Source: Trochalopteron elliotii
Lineage: Eukaryota; Chordata; Aves; Passeriformes; Leiothrichidae
Direction: 5' to 3'
NCBI GenBank assembly: GCA_024734555.1
Contig: JANPWX010000619.1
Coordinates: forward strand, 3,036,666-3,100,665
Length of the DNA stretch: 64,000 nt
Shown here one piece after another: positions 1 through 13,160 of the stretch. Numbering within the stretch: position 1 is the first letter of the stretch; every line of letters starts with the position of its first letter. The notes beneath the pieces were generated by a model, which worked only from the letters and a program-made list of their open reading frames with translations, ran no database searches and was not told the DNA's origin. The translations under genes and the position numbers were made by a program.

Positions 1-1589
1 TGCTGAATTTGTGCAGAGGAAGCTTTTCTTTTTGAGTCTGCCTAACACAATAGAACTTATCTTACAGCTGGAATCAGAATTTATAAAGGTTTTTATATTA
101 TAACAAACACACACACACTTTTTAAGCTATGGTCTTAAAATCCAGGCCTTCAACAGTGTAGTCTGAAATGTCATATGCACACTTCAGCTCACGATGCAGG
201 AAAACAAGAATATGGGGCACAGGATTTAGCCATTTCACAGTAAATGAAACAGGACTTCTGAAACCTTTTGAAACTACAATTTTTTAAATTTTATGGCTTT
301 TAACTTCTTTTATAAAAGTTAAACCTCGCTGCCCTTTTCTTGGAAAACTATGACAGTAACACAAAATTTACCTGTTAGATATGTTATTACAATTTTTCTT
401 CAAGCCAGCATTGGAGCTTTAATCTAATCTTAAGTCAGCATCTAATACTGTGTAATAATTTAAATCTGTTTTAATGACTTTTGTAATATAAATGTTTTAA
501 GTATAGTAACAATTATTTTAACAAGTGTTTCCTGATTCCAGGCATGTGTAAAGAAGATAGGGTATGTAATATAGCTGACTAGATAACTGCTTTTACAAAT
601 TATATTCATTCTTCTTTATTTTGCTGCAAAATGAAGAGAGTTCAGTGTAGTTCAAGGAAAGCATTGTGATAAACAGACAGCTTAAATGTGAGCAGTGTAA
701 AGAGCAGCAGCTTGCAGAAATATTGCTATAGATACTAAGACCGTATCCTGCCTCGCTACGGACCACACATAATTGAATCATGTTCAATAGAAGGCCATTA
801 CAAAACAGTGCTGATTTGCAATGCTAATATGGTGAAGACAGCTGTCACTGGGAATTAAATATGATCATTCAAAGCCTGAATAAATGAGGTGCCCATTATC
901 TTCTGGCTCTGCTACAGCCTGCTTAAAGAACACAAATAAATGATACTGTCTCAATAACCAGCTCAGTTTTGTCTTGCAGCCATAGAAATATGAAGAAGAC
1001 AGAGGGAAGAGGGAGGGCACACAACAACATCAACAACAAAAAGCAGAGTCAATTTACAAAGACACGGAGAAAACCAATGCCCTGCGACTTCATTTGCAAC
1101 AGAACAGTATTTGTGGAAAAATGGAGAAAAAGCTCTTTAACCAAGCTAACGTGTTGTAGTGTAGAGCATGCATACTTATTTACAAAAAAAAAAAAGTGAA
1201 AAAACCCAGATGTCTAAAAAACTCAGTCAATGATTTGCCAAAAGAAACCAGTTAGAGATGCCAAAACGTCAAATGAACTGGAACAGGGTCTGCCAAGAGT
1301 GATAAAGGACAGATCAAGGTAGATTTCTTTTCCTTTTGCGATCCAGTACTTTTAATGTCATAAAATATTTAAATTCAATTTTAATGTGAACCACAATCTG
1401 TACACAAGGAAAATGCTGATCAAGTGGAAGAAATCTGCATTTGTTTGAAGAAAAAAATTGTGGGACGTTTGTGTCATTCCAAAGAGAGCAAAAAGCCCAG
1501 CAGTGAAAAGAAGAAGGAAAAAGAAAAGTTAATATAAAAACAAAGGGTATTTCTACTTCAGGTAAGACTGTCAGAGTAAACTTACTAGT
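1..1589. other. Non-coding AT-rich DNA
   Basis: I see no gene here. A short AC dinucleotide run lies at about 106-118 and an A-run at about 1183-1194. The open frames are short and look like chance. Confidence 0.6.
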
Positions 1590-1815
1590 CCCTCGTGTAG
1601 CTAGCTCAGTGCTAAGTGGAATCTGCCTGTTTGGAGCTGCAGCTGGGCAGTGCATGGGAGCAGCCGAGCCCGAGTGAGAGCTGTGCAGGGCTGGGGACCC
1701 AAATCCTGCCGGGTAGGGATCCTGTGGCTGGCCTACCCCCTGTCCTGGCCAGGCAGCTGCCTGGGCTGTGGCACTGGGTTGCTGGCAGAGGGGATCACTG
1801 ATAGCTGCTGTGATA
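1590..1815. other. Isolated GC-rich patch, unassigned
   Basis: This patch of about 225 bases is clearly richer in G and C than the AT-rich DNA on both sides. It is open in several frames on both strands, including a 168-codon minus-strand frame spanning 1314-1820, which is what low stop density in GC-rich sequence produces. No protein domain is recognisable. It could be an old repeat fragment (an LTR piece is possible) or a small regulatory island. I cannot choose between these from the sequence. Confidence 0.3.
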
Positions 1816-4148
1816 AGCAATGCCTTAACTGGTATTTAATCACCAACTCATAGAAAAATTAATTACCAACTATAGAAAATACTGTGTAAAATTTGCACCT
1901 TAAATGAGAAAGAAGAGAGAATACAGAGGAGTAACTTACAGAAGTCCTACTGATAGCAGGTGTGAAAGTACTTCTTAGGACCTGTGAAATCATCAAAGGA
2001 GAGCAACATATGAAGGAGTACAGAGTTGTTTTTCTTCCATTGAAGTATTTGCCCACCCACTGCCTCTTCACAGTGTTTTACATTTTCCAATAGGAAAAGC
2101 AGCTGTTAGAGCCTGGAAATGTCAAAATGAGTTGGACAAAGTGGAAGGAAAGGAGCTGAGCATAATGATGACCTAGACCACTATTTTGTGTAATGCCAGG
2201 TCTCAGAGCAAGTGACTGCTCTGGGGCGTTCGACAAACTAGTGTAAGTACAGCTTTCACAGTGGAGCTGGCTGCACACGAGGATATATGCTGGTCTAGAA
2301 TGGTGAGATAATTCTAAAGAAAATAAAAATATGGGCAAGGATTAGAACATTCGTTGTACAAAATGAGCAAAAGAAAAAATGCTCAGAAGGTGCATAACTG
2401 AAAAATTGCATCTGACATCAGACTAAATACTAGCAAGTGTAAGGCCATATATATGGCACAGGAAAGAAAATCAATAGGGTTCATAAAAACTGGGGACTAG
2501 CATTTTAGAAGTCAAGTTTAGAAATAGGTGGAGCTTTAAAGATAAGAAAAATAATTGTGAAGTTGCGAATTGAAGCACAGGCTGGTATTGGTGAAACATT
2601 GTGAGTAAGTGCATAGACGAAGAGCAGCAGTGTTTGCAAGACACATGGTGTTAATGTATCTGTGCTCGAAATGCTGGATTGCTTATATCCTCACATCTAC
2701 TGAAATGCTTATGAAGTCAATAAGAAGGGCATTTAGTAGTGGAGAAAAACATAATACAGAGTACATGTGTAATGACTACTAGCACCATATCTCTTTTTTT
2801 TAGAAATTACAGGATTCAGGGACACAAACAAGTCAAGCTATACCTTAAGAAGTGGAAATTTTTATGTTTTTGAATGGGATCATGGATGTATGAGATAACC
2901 ATATAGAACAGGTGTGAAAGGAGTTTCAAGGCCAGAATCCTTTGGCATCTAAACATTTTTTAGATAAACTTCCCTTAAATGGAGCAAGGCTGAAGAAATA
3001 CGGATTTGAAATCACTATTTTAAGTTCCTTCATCTGTCGTTTAGTTGATAACTATGTGCTTTGCAAACCCATTATCTGTAAGCTATTAAATAGAAGACCT
3101 GTTGTGCCCTACTGTGAGAATATCTTTAATGGATTCTTTATTTTCAGTTTCATTTGAGGTTTAGTATTTTTCCTGTTTTAAAGCCCAAGGAGTGAAAACC
3201 TTATATTAACTGTTTTGAAACTCTGTGGGTGCAATACAGCAGCTGTACATTTAATATCAAAGCCTTTGATTATGTTTAACTGAGGGGGTTCTTCTTCCCT
3301 GCCCTATTCCTTCCTGTGTCTCAGGCATTCCCTGCAGATTTATGCATTTTATCACTTCAAGATTTTCAGAATATATTTTAATTGCTAAGTAACTTTTTTT
3401 GTAAGACTCTTTTTGATGCAGGTTTGTAATTTTTTTGAAATGTGACTGGCAAAGCCACAGGTGAAATGCAGCCAGAGAATGAACCAGGCTTTGGGCAGAT
3501 TGTCACACACTGCACAATCCCGCAGCGCTATGCCTATGCACATCTCTCAGATAAGTTAAATGTGGATAGCAAGGCCTTTCAGCCTCTCTGCTCTGACTCT
3601 GGTCCTTCTATGGTGAGACTCGGGGCAGGATGCTTTCCATATGCCTTCATTCCTCCCATCTAACAGATCCCACAGCCAGAGTATCATCTTGTCCTTCTTC
3701 TTTTTATTATTATTTATTATTTTTATTTATTGCCAGACAGTTAAGTATGTCCACATAATTAGCAATTTTACTGCCAATATTATTGTATTTTTTATGCAGG
3801 GGCCACAGTGTTTATTTCACAGTAGTAAATGCAAAGCTAATTCGGTATCTTTCTTCTCAGGTAGACCTTCAAATGCAACTGGATGAATGAACAATCCTGA
3901 TGCTTTACAGAGAAAAGCTAGGATAATTCACAATTCTCCATTTTCAGTAAGGCATTTAGTGTTTTCATGCATTATAATTGTAGCATTTAAAATGGTAGAC
4001 ATGGTAAATGGTGAGCAATTCATATTTTTTCCAAATGGAAGTATGGCTCACAAATAAAGTTTCCTGCTAGCAGTGTGAATCCAAACTTTAGTGTTGTTGA
4101 ATAAATGACTGTTCTGTTAATAAATGAATGTTCTATGTCAGAGTGACA
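1816..4148. other. Non-coding DNA, nothing recognised
   Basis: No gene or confident repeat is seen. The part from about 2,080 to 2,760 has purine-rich wording that could be a very old LINE relic, but I cannot align it by eye with any confidence. T-rich tracts occur near 3,690-3,730. Confidence 0.45.
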
Positions 4149-4454
4149 AGTGAGTAGATGAGGGAAAGATGTTTTTTACCTGGACTTCAGCACAGGGTTT
4201 GACACTATTACCCACAGCATTCTCCTGGAGAAACTGTCTTCTCATGGCTTGGACAAGTGCAGTGTTTGCTGGGTATAAAACTGTCTGAATGGGTGATGCC
4301 AAAGAGAGGCGTCAAATGGAGTTAAATCCACTTGTCTCATGAGTGCCACTGGTGTTCCCCAGGGCTCAGTCTTGTGTTCAATCATTTTTAGTATCTTTAT
4401 CTGGATGAGGGTGTCCAGTGTACCCTTAGTTTGCAGATGACATCAAGTTGGATG
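4149..4454 (+). mobile_element. CR1 LINE fragment, reverse-transcriptase part (5' piece of a split copy)
   Basis: This is the left half of one CR1 non-LTR retrotransposon. CR1 is the dominant LINE of birds and encodes an endonuclease/reverse transcriptase that copies its own RNA into the genome. The reading recalls the typical CR1 stretch YLDFSKAFDT, then PQGSVL, then the polymerase motif FADD, encoded at 4430-4447 (TTTGCAGATGACATCAAG). The copy starts in the middle of the polymerase gene, so it is 5'-truncated as is usual for CR1. Small indels break the frame, so it is dead. The element is interrupted at 4454 by a solo LTR and resumes at 5088 without loss. Confidence 0.88.
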
Positions 4455-5087
4455 TCTTGAATTTTGAGCCCAAGATCCCCCTAATTAGGGTTTTTTTCCT
4501 CTCAAAGTCCTGTACCAGTGTTTAAAAGATAAGTGGAACTTGCAGCTTTGGTCTTAAAAGGTGTTTTTGAATTTTCTTATCTAAAGGTCTGGGCACCGCC
4601 CTACACCAGGCTTAGTGCGCTGAAATACACCACTGCCAAGGACACCAGGCTTAGTGCTCAAGGTCTTTTAAAGGTTTCTAATCCAATTAACTCTTAAAAT
4701 GTACTATATTTACAGTTTTGTGCCAATAATCACTACCAATTCTAGACACGCAATTTTCTACATCACCTACATTCTACCAATGTCTTTGTGCCACCGTCAC
4801 AACAGAAGATGGAGTCGAAGAAGAAGAAGAACTTAAGACACCGCCCAAAATTCTCCATCTTGCTCCTATCTACTTCCATTTTAAAAACCCAGAACTACAA
4901 ATTTTCACCCTTTGACAAACTAAACTATTATCTATTTTAAATTTCTGTTGTTTTCAATTCATCTATAAGTGTTGGAAGTTTTTCCCATGGACTAAGGTCA
5001 AAGGCAATTCTTTCCTGGAGTCCCAGCAAGGGTCCCGGACCTCCCAGGGCAATTTGAGGGGTTTTCTCCATGCCCTGGACTCCAGCA
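4455..5087 (-). mobile_element. Solo LTR of an endogenous retrovirus, inserted in CR1
   Basis: A 633-base block interrupts the CR1 element. It is flanked by a direct repeat GGATG (4450-4454 and 5088-5092), the target-site duplication. Removing the block and one repeat copy restores a normal CR1 sequence. The same block occurs again at 46,105-46,721. On the minus strand it begins TGCTGGAG and ends TTCAAGA. The homologous position in the second copy contains AATAAA followed by the conserved tail, which gives the minus orientation. No internal retroviral sequence remains, so this is a solo LTR left by recombination between two LTRs. A 5-bp duplication would fit several ERV classes and does not settle the family. 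Overlapping short open frames are chance. Confidence 0.85.
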
Positions 5088-5902
5088 GGATGGAGGTGTT
5101 GATCTGCTGGAGGGTAGGAAAGCTCTGCAGACAGATTTGGACACACTGGATCAATGGGCCAAGGCCAATTGTATGAGGTTTAATAAGGCAAAGTGTTAGG
5201 CCCTACACTTGGGTCACAACAGCCAGTGCTACAGACGGGGGGCAGAGTGGATGCGAAGTAGAAAAGGACCTGGGAGTGCTGGTTGACAGCAGCTGAACAC
5301 GAGCCAGTGTGTGTGCCCAGGTGGCCAAGAGAGCCAGTGACATCCTGGACTTTACCAGAAATAACGTGGGCAGCAGGACCGAGGCAGAGATCGTCCCCCT
5401 GTGCTGGACACTGGTGAGGCCACACCTCAAGTCCTGTGTCCAGTTCTGGGCCCCTCACTACAGGAAAGACACTGAGGTGCTGGAGCATGTCCAGAGAAGG
5501 GCAACAGAACTGGTGAAAGGTCTGGAGCACAAATCTGATGAGGAGCAGCTGAGGGAGCTGGAGGTGTTTAGGCTGGAGAAAAGGAGGCTCAGGGCTGACC
5601 TTATCAAGTCTCTACAACTGCCTGAAAGGAGGCTGTAGCCAGGTGAGTGTCGGTGTCTTTTCCCAAGCAACAAGCAACAGGACAACAGGATATGGCCTCA
5701 AATTGCACTGTGGGAGGAAAAAAAAAAATGCTAATAATTTTTTCTGGCTGCTGAGAAAAGCGGGTGAGTTACCACTCCTGAAGGTATTTAAAAAGTGTGA
5801 TGTGCCACTTAGGGACAAGGTTTAGTGGTGGATTTGGCAGTGCTGAGTTAACAGTTGGGCTCAATGATCTCAGAGGTCTTTTAAAACCTAAATGAATCTA
5901 AA
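5088..5902 (+). mobile_element. CR1 LINE fragment, 3' half of the split copy
   Basis: CR1 resumes directly after the LTR. A conceptual frame at about 5309-5638 (110 codons) reads as the C-terminal part of the CR1 polymerase protein, with the typical words [27 protein letters not shown] and [10 protein letters not shown]. Around 5,715-5,790 the element has an A-run and a rearranged or deleted stretch, where the family usually has the LDIRKNFF region. The tail near 5,820-5,890 matches the usual avian CR1 3' UTR (TTTAGTGGTGGA, then a GGTCTTTT...AACCTAAA ending). The short degenerate end repeat is at about 5,890-5,902. The copy is inactive. Confidence 0.9.
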
Positions 5903-8900
5903 TAACATATTGTAGCTAATTTGTCCACTTTTGGTAACCTTGTCTCAGCATAGTGAGACAGAGAATCACAAAGCACTTTTATTAGAGAAAGTGACTTTAA
6001 TTGGCTCTACCACATAGGAGGAATCAAGCAAGTAGGGTGCTCAGAAGAAATGGAGCAGGTGTCATAATTGTAAGATGCATATTTGATTTGTACCAGGGGA
6101 GTTCTGAGAAAAATAAAACTATGCATAACCTAAGCAAAAATTAAAAAAAAAAAACACCAGGAAACTGCACAGACATATTCTACGGAAGGCAGAGGTTTTG
6201 TCCTTATCTATCTGCCTCTGTCTGGATCTTAATAACAGAGTTAGCGAATCTTGATTTCAAAATACTTTTGCCTTATGCTTGACTACATTACCCCCAATAC
6301 CTTCTGTTCCACTTATATCTCCCTACACTGCTGAAAGAAAAGGGCAAAGCATATATAAACACAGTATTTATCCTTTGACTTAAAATCAAAGCACTTGTAA
6401 CTAAACACCAGGGAAAGGGGGAGAGGAATGGAGCAACGGGAGTGTCCTACTATCAGTAACTGGAGCACTTTCTGTGTATTTCAATTCCAAGCTGAGCTGA
6501 ATACTATTACACTCTTACTATTAGCCCCATTTATTTCAAATTTCTCTTGAATGCTGCTGAAATCTATGGGAGAATTCCTGTTCACTTCCAGGCTTTAACT
6601 GTATTTATTTTCCCATCTAGTGGTATTAAAGTACTAGAATCTAAATTTTTTAAAAATACATTCTTTGTGATGTTTAGATCTTGTTTCATTTCCTATTTTA
6701 TCTCGGCATCTAGAACAATTAAGAAAGTAGAGCATAGATACTGATGGTATTGCTTTCAGATAGGAATGGCATAAAATCCCCTTTGGATTATCTTCTTTAT
6801 ACAGCTAAGGAGTGTATATTTGCCTATTATGGAAACATGGTGGATTTTGATGTTTGTGGGTTTTCTCCAGACTTGCACAACACACAGATTAACTCAATGT
6901 TTACCATAGTAAATGGTATGTAACTGATGGAAACTAATTGCTAAACAATGATTGCCGTTAAATTTTGATCTTTATTTCTTAATTTTTGCCTATCACTGCA
7001 GGACTCTCTTAGATTTCACTTTTCATGATAAAACAAGCTTCACTGTTTCTTAAATTCCCAATGTCATATTGCCTCATAACTTTGCATCAGGGTTTCAGGT
7101 ATTGCCCAGATTTTATTATCATGGTGTAAAAGAGATGCCCTGCAAAGTGAGCAGAACTTTATAAAACATCTGAAACCTTTAAGAGACCCATGTGCTTTGA
7201 TCCCTACATAATCTAGCAATCATTGCTCTTTTCCTGCTCTATGTGGCAGGTAGATGGAGGCAATTGGGCTAATTAAAACCCAGCATTGAAATACTGAGTC
7301 TGTTTAATGTATTTTTTTAAACTTCTGTTGTTAATCCTGTGTATAAATTGTAATTTATTTCCTTTTCTCATTATGCATTAGACTGGATAGGATAAATGTT
7401 GTGCTAAAGTGTTTGTGTCATGTTGATAAGGTTGTATTCATAGCTATGAGGCTGTTGCACAGCAATGAATGTGTTATCTTTACATTATGACACTACAGTA
7501 ATTTTTGTATGTTATATGTCAAATACCAAAAGGAATGGTAGAGGAAGGAGTACAGATTTGTTTTCAGTTTGTGTTTTTCAGTATTTTTGCATCTTTTCCA
7601 AATGGTCTAAACTGTTTTCACTTCCTGTCAAATTTTAATAAAAACAACGCTCAACGCTTCATACTAATTAGCTGATTGGGGGCATAAAATATTCTTTCTG
7701 TCCATCTATTTTTATTTTTGTTTACTTTTGAAGTATGAATGGGGTGGAAAATCCCTCCACTAAAAGGCAGATGGAGATAATTGAACTCCTTTCATGCAGT
7801 CCCAGGTAGAAATCAAATCCAAAACCCAGGGGTGAAAGGTGAGCTCGGTAACTACTATACCAAACTATTCTTGGTAATTATCAGTATGAACATAATTATT
7901 AACGTTTCAATTATACTCACAGTGTTACATCTCTCCAAGGGATTTAACTCCACTGATTTTCAACTTGTCTTATTTTTTTGGTAGACATCCAGTTGGAACA
8001 AAGTTGCTGGATAATATTTTTGACACAAAAGGGTAACATGCTTTTCAAAATACAGGATCTATATGTTTTGTCCTCAGTGACACTTGTATGCTTCCAGATT
8101 TTGATTGCTTGGTAACACTGCTTGGAATGGTGGATAGATTTAAATAAATTTAAATAACACAAGAAATATAAAACTACACAGGAAATAAAAAACTGTATCT
8201 AAACTCTTCTCTTGTAAAATATATAGTTTGAAATTGAGACCTAAATTAATAATAATTCATCCTTTAATTTTAAAAAGTTATTCACTCTTTGTTGTTTAAT
8301 AATTTTTACATGTTTCTTAAAATTTATTTAGCCAATGTACGAAGCCAAAAAATGTATCTGTTTTAATATTTTGTTGTTATGTATCTAAACTTTTTTCCTG
8401 AGGACTCAATCTTAAAATGCTTAATAAAAGCATGATCAGTGGGAATCACATGAGATATTTCTGTACCTTTATTCATTCTATATTATCATCTTTTGTGCTT
8501 GTACATTATGGTTGAGTTTGAGTTACTGGGTATGTGAGCATCTCTGACTAAATGTGCTGTATTATTCTGTGTTTATGGAAGTGGTACTTTCAGGAAAGGC
8601 TTATGAGAGATACCAGCCCATCTGGAAGAGAAATGGAGACTTCAGCTTGAGGACTGAGTATAAAAGCAAAAGTGACTCCCACCCTAGAGACATGTGAGTC
8701 AGCACAAAACACACTAAACAAAACAACATTAAATAGCAGCATAGGTAGCACCCTATATTCCTGCCTCTTATCATATGAGTGTGAAAGAAACCTTGTTTAC
8801 CAACTGTAAAATCCTTAAATCTTCACAAGAAAATGGCAAATGTCCAACAGGGCCGTCAGAGAGAAGACTACAATAAGCCTGTACTGACATTGTATGGTCA

Positions 8901-11900
8901 TTTTAATATTTTTCTGTAAGAACTATCCTTTTTAAGGTTATAAGCTGATATAAGTTACTGATGCATGGAAAAACATGCTATAGCTTTGGAGGACCTTCCC
9001 TTCCTCCCCCACCCAAAACCAGAATATCTTTAGATACCATAAAAAAATGTACTTTCATAAAAAAGTAAACCTTTGTCAGTCAAGTGGTAAAAAAAAGCAC
9101 TATAATGGGGAATACAGTAGGGGCTTAAGCTATTTTGCATATATTAGTACCATGCAAAACTTCAAAAACAACCCTACTGTTCAGCTCAGAACAGGAAAAG
9201 GAAGACCAACAGATAAGTTAGGTATCTATAAACATGTAAGGCTACAATGATGTCATCAGCTCTCCGGAAGAAAGATAATCAAAACTAACTCCATGTAGTT
9301 CCACAGCAGAGCAGTAAAAGATTACTAGGAGGAATGTAAATTTCATTTACAATGCCAGGTAAAATGTTCATTATGGAATGATCAGATAAGTATCATAAAA
9401 TAGAAAAATGATTTATAGTTTTATGATTTTAACTGAATAACTTTGTAAAAAAATTAAACGCAAGCCAAAATCATATACAAAAATGATTAGGTACCATAAC
9501 TGTGCTCCAACCATTAATATAAAAATTCCAAGATGAAGTTGAGGAACAAAAATGTCTTCTGGGCACATTGTACACAGAAAAACACTTTGGACTCTGCAAA
9601 GTAAAACTATCTTCTAATTCTGCCAGCACTGCCTGCAGGTACAGGGTGCCATAAAAGAGAGGATGCTGGAAGGAATAATGAAAAGGAGAGATAAGGGTCA
9701 GAGATGAACATCTACAGTAATACCAGGAACAGATACTGTGGAGATGGTATTACAGGAAATAAAATCTGGTTTTTTTTAAATGGGAGTGGGAACTGATAAT
9801 TTTAGTAGTCATGGATGTTGCTGAGTAGGGAATAAATCAGAATACATTCCCTTGTTTTACATTACAGATACAGATGCTGAAGAAAGACCCTGTGAATGGG
9901 ATACATTCATTTTTGACTCAGCAGTAGACAGGTGATTCAATGTCAAACTCTTAAAAAAGTGATAAATGCATTTCCAAAACCCAGTAATCATACTAAAATC
10001 ACATCTCCAAAGAACTGAGATATTTTTGACTCAGCTATGAACACATTCACCGAGTAAGCTTTGCAACAACTTAAGGTAGTAAAGGCCAGATAAATTTGTT
10101 ACCTATTGGAGTAGTTAAAAAAACCCCGAGCATCTTTTCTCCTTCCCGCAAGCTCAAGCAACCAAGACTGCCTTTTCTATTGTAAAACTCACCTGGTAAT
10201 AGCCAGAAACACTCTTCATGTTTATTAGTATGAAATAGTTGGTATCACAATTTCCTGCCCTCTCTACTATTTTAGCAAACTAGGCAAAAACATTGAGATG
10301 ATAACTTGTAATAGTAATTTTAAAAATCAGTTGAATAAAAGAAGAATTGTGTAAGTGAGTGTGAAGGATTAAAAAATCTGTGAGAGTGGGTTTAGAATAT
10401 TTTTACGGGATATAAATAGTAACACATGCAAAGCTGCTGAACTGTTTTGTCTGCAAAAAACACAGTCCCATTCGCAGAAAATTTCTTTATCATTGCAACA
10501 GAAAATTGGAGTTTGGACCAAAGTGATTATACCTTTGTTTCTGTAAATTTGAAAAAGACTTGTTTAACCCTGATTTCCCTGATGCAAGCCAAACCAACCA
10601 ACCAATCAACTGACCAAACAATGACCACCAAAACCCACCCAAATAAAGGCAATAGGGCCATAATCCTACCTGACAGAGACTCTCTAATTCTACTGCCTTA
10701 AGAGTATTTTAAATCATGTGATGATCTTGTGCTAGGACTCCTAGTCTGAACAAGTAAAGACACCTGCCTTATTTTGACAAAACTTCACTGTTTTCAGTGT
10801 GTTTTGCACTGGTGGTAGCTAAAAATCTGTCTGTTGGTAGCAACCGATGTGAAGAAGCTCAATATTTGCTCTGATATTTCAATATCTTAATTTTACAACA
10901 ACCAACCAAGCTATCTCCCTTGTTGTGTCAATGTTACAGTGAATATTTTGATTACATTATGTCATTCATTTACACAGAAGAAAAGAGTACAGGTAACTTA
11001 CAAAGCATGTGTCCTGATGTTAGCTAGACATTGCTGTTCTAGGTAGTTTGGCTATATGCCCATGTGCAAGCTGGACTTTGACAGCACTTATTTATTTATG
11101 TGTTATATTTCATCATGAAGCAGCAATATATTCAGAAATGACAACCAGTGATCTACCTTTATAAATAAAAGGGGTGAAAACAGTATCCTTGTATGATTGG
11201 AGAAACATATGGAGGTATCCAGAGCTCTCTGCTCTTCCCATTGTCATTGACAGGAATCGGTGGTGTTCTGGGTATTTGTTCTTAAACACAAAATCACAAA
11301 GGGTCTTGTCATGTAATTATACTGAATGAAGACATACAGCAAAATTCAAGAAAGAATAGTCATCTTAATTTTTTTCTGGTTTCAACTAATTCTCCTGTAC
11401 AAATAGGTGTTTAAATAACATAGGCTGTAAAAGCAGCAGCAGCCAGCCAGAGTGTATGTGTATAGAAATTCCCTAATATAAATTAGTGCCTTTGAAAAAT
11501 CGTGGTAAACTCTGTTTTCTGTAATTATAACAAATCCTAGAGTTTTACCCATGTAATAGTAATTTTTAGTGTCTTCACCATTATTTTCCTTTTTATTTAT
11601 TTAACTACAACTAACTTGAGCAGACAATGTTAAGTGGGGAAACAGATGTGGTTAAATAGTCTGTAATTATGCCTTTAGTCATCTCTTACCATCACAAGGC
11701 TCCTCCTGCTACTATGACCAGAAAAAGTGACCTAACTGATTTCACCAGCAACCCTGCCAGTGTCTGAAGCAGAATAGATGGCCTTATTAAGCAATCAGAA
11801 AAAAAAATAAATAAAAATCAACCATTACAGTGGAATAGTAATCAACAGTGTTTATACTAGTCCTACAATGCACAATCAGAACCATGAATTGGGCTAATTG

Positions 11901-13091
11901 GGTACCTTTTGCATCCAGAGGTGCCTACAATAGGAAACAAAAGGGACTTGAAAATTAATGTTTGTAGCAATTAGTTTCTGTCTAAAGGCTTAGCCCAGTT
12001 CATGGAAACCATGATTCAAACACAGATTATTATAGTAAGTATGGTATTTAATTGTCCTCTGTCATTATTTAGCATCAAATTTAGCATTGCAAGACTAATT
12101 TGAATTTACTCTTTAAAATATGTTTGCAGGGAATTTTTGAAGTCCCCAACTGCAAACCATTTATTTTATACTTTTTTATGTTGTTAACTTTTCAAGATTA
12201 AGAGTCCATTTCAGATTCACTGTAGAGCTGATTAAAAGTGTTTGCTATTGAATAGATGAGATTTACAAATTACATATTGAAGAATGTTGGACTATTATTT
12301 TTCACAGAATGATCTGTGCTTTATAGCATATTGAGGGATTTTATCCTTCATAGAAATGTAAGGACTGGAAGTTCATTATTTATAAACACAGCTACAAATT
12401 CACACCTGTAAGTAGTGGTACACAAATTCTTAAGAAAAGAAATTTAGGTATGCAATTTTTGGAGTAAATTATTAGTGCATTTTCAGATGGACTTCAGTGA
12501 AAGCTCAGTGGATTATGGTAAATTGGCTGTACCTTTTACTCTTTTCTTTCCTTCGTATCTTTAGCATTTCTGATGTAATAATCTGATAGACCTCTGTTCT
12601 TCAGTACTTATCATTATAGACTCCCTGCTGTAGGTGTTTAAAGGACGAATTAACAGTAGTACAATTCAAGTAACCTCTTCACCCTTGTATCTAAGAATCA
12701 GCTGTATGTTCTTGCTTTGCTAAGGTATCCATATGGTTACAGCAGGACTGTGACAATAGCATACAAAAATACCTAGAATTCAGGAAAAGAAACCTCAGGA
12801 AAATATATGAAAAGAGAGGCAAAAAGTCTTTAAGTTAACCCTCAGTCTTAGCCCTGCTCTTTAAAGGTTACACTGAATAACGGAAATGTATCATCTGCAA
12901 TTTATTAATAAGTTCTCACCCTCATTAGTTAACTACTGCTTAATCAGTATGTGATTAACTGTGTGACCTTAAAAAGATTGTTATTAATACAAAACATTGC
13001 ATTATGAAACCATTAAGTTATAGGAAAATATTGGTACTTTGAAGACAATCAGAATGTTAAGTGTGATAGTTTTAGAGATACTATACCAACA
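5903..13091. other. Non-coding AT-rich DNA
   Basis: No gene, RNA gene or clear repeat is visible in these 7 kb. Only small low-complexity tracts occur, such as an A-run near 6,142-6,155 and a CCAA-rich stretch near 10,595-10,640. Open frames are under 85 codons and not protein-like. Conserved regulatory DNA could be present but needs alignment to show. Confidence 0.6.
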
Positions 13092-13160
13092 TTTCCTCTG
13101 ACTGATTGCATTACATATTGATAGCAAGTATCAGTATGTAGTGCAATCAGTCAGGGGAAA
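13092..13160 (+). ncRNA. Near-perfect 69-nt hairpin, possible miRNA-like precursor
   Basis: The left arm 13092-13123 and right arm 13129-13160 are reverse complements over all 32 positions except three. The loop is five bases, GCAAG (13124-13128). All three exceptions put T in the left arm opposite G in the right arm. A plus-strand RNA would therefore pair fully using three G-U wobbles, while the minus-strand RNA would have three A-C mismatches. That asymmetry favours a plus-strand RNA. Stem length resembles a microRNA precursor, but the loop is small and the stem has no bulges, which also fits a miniature inverted-repeat transposon or a recent inverted duplication. I see no clear target-site duplication. 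I do not recognise a known microRNA seed here. Confidence 0.4.

Noticed and set aside
1314..1820. 168-codon minus-strand open frame, the longest in the window
   Set aside because: Half of it lies in a GC-rich patch where stops are rare, and several other frames are open there too. The peptide is low-complexity and unrecognisable, with no splice or conservation support.
5180..5530. Minus-strand and alternate-frame open readings over 5.0-5.8 kb
   Set aside because: They are shadows of the CR1 element, whose true frame is on the plus strand.
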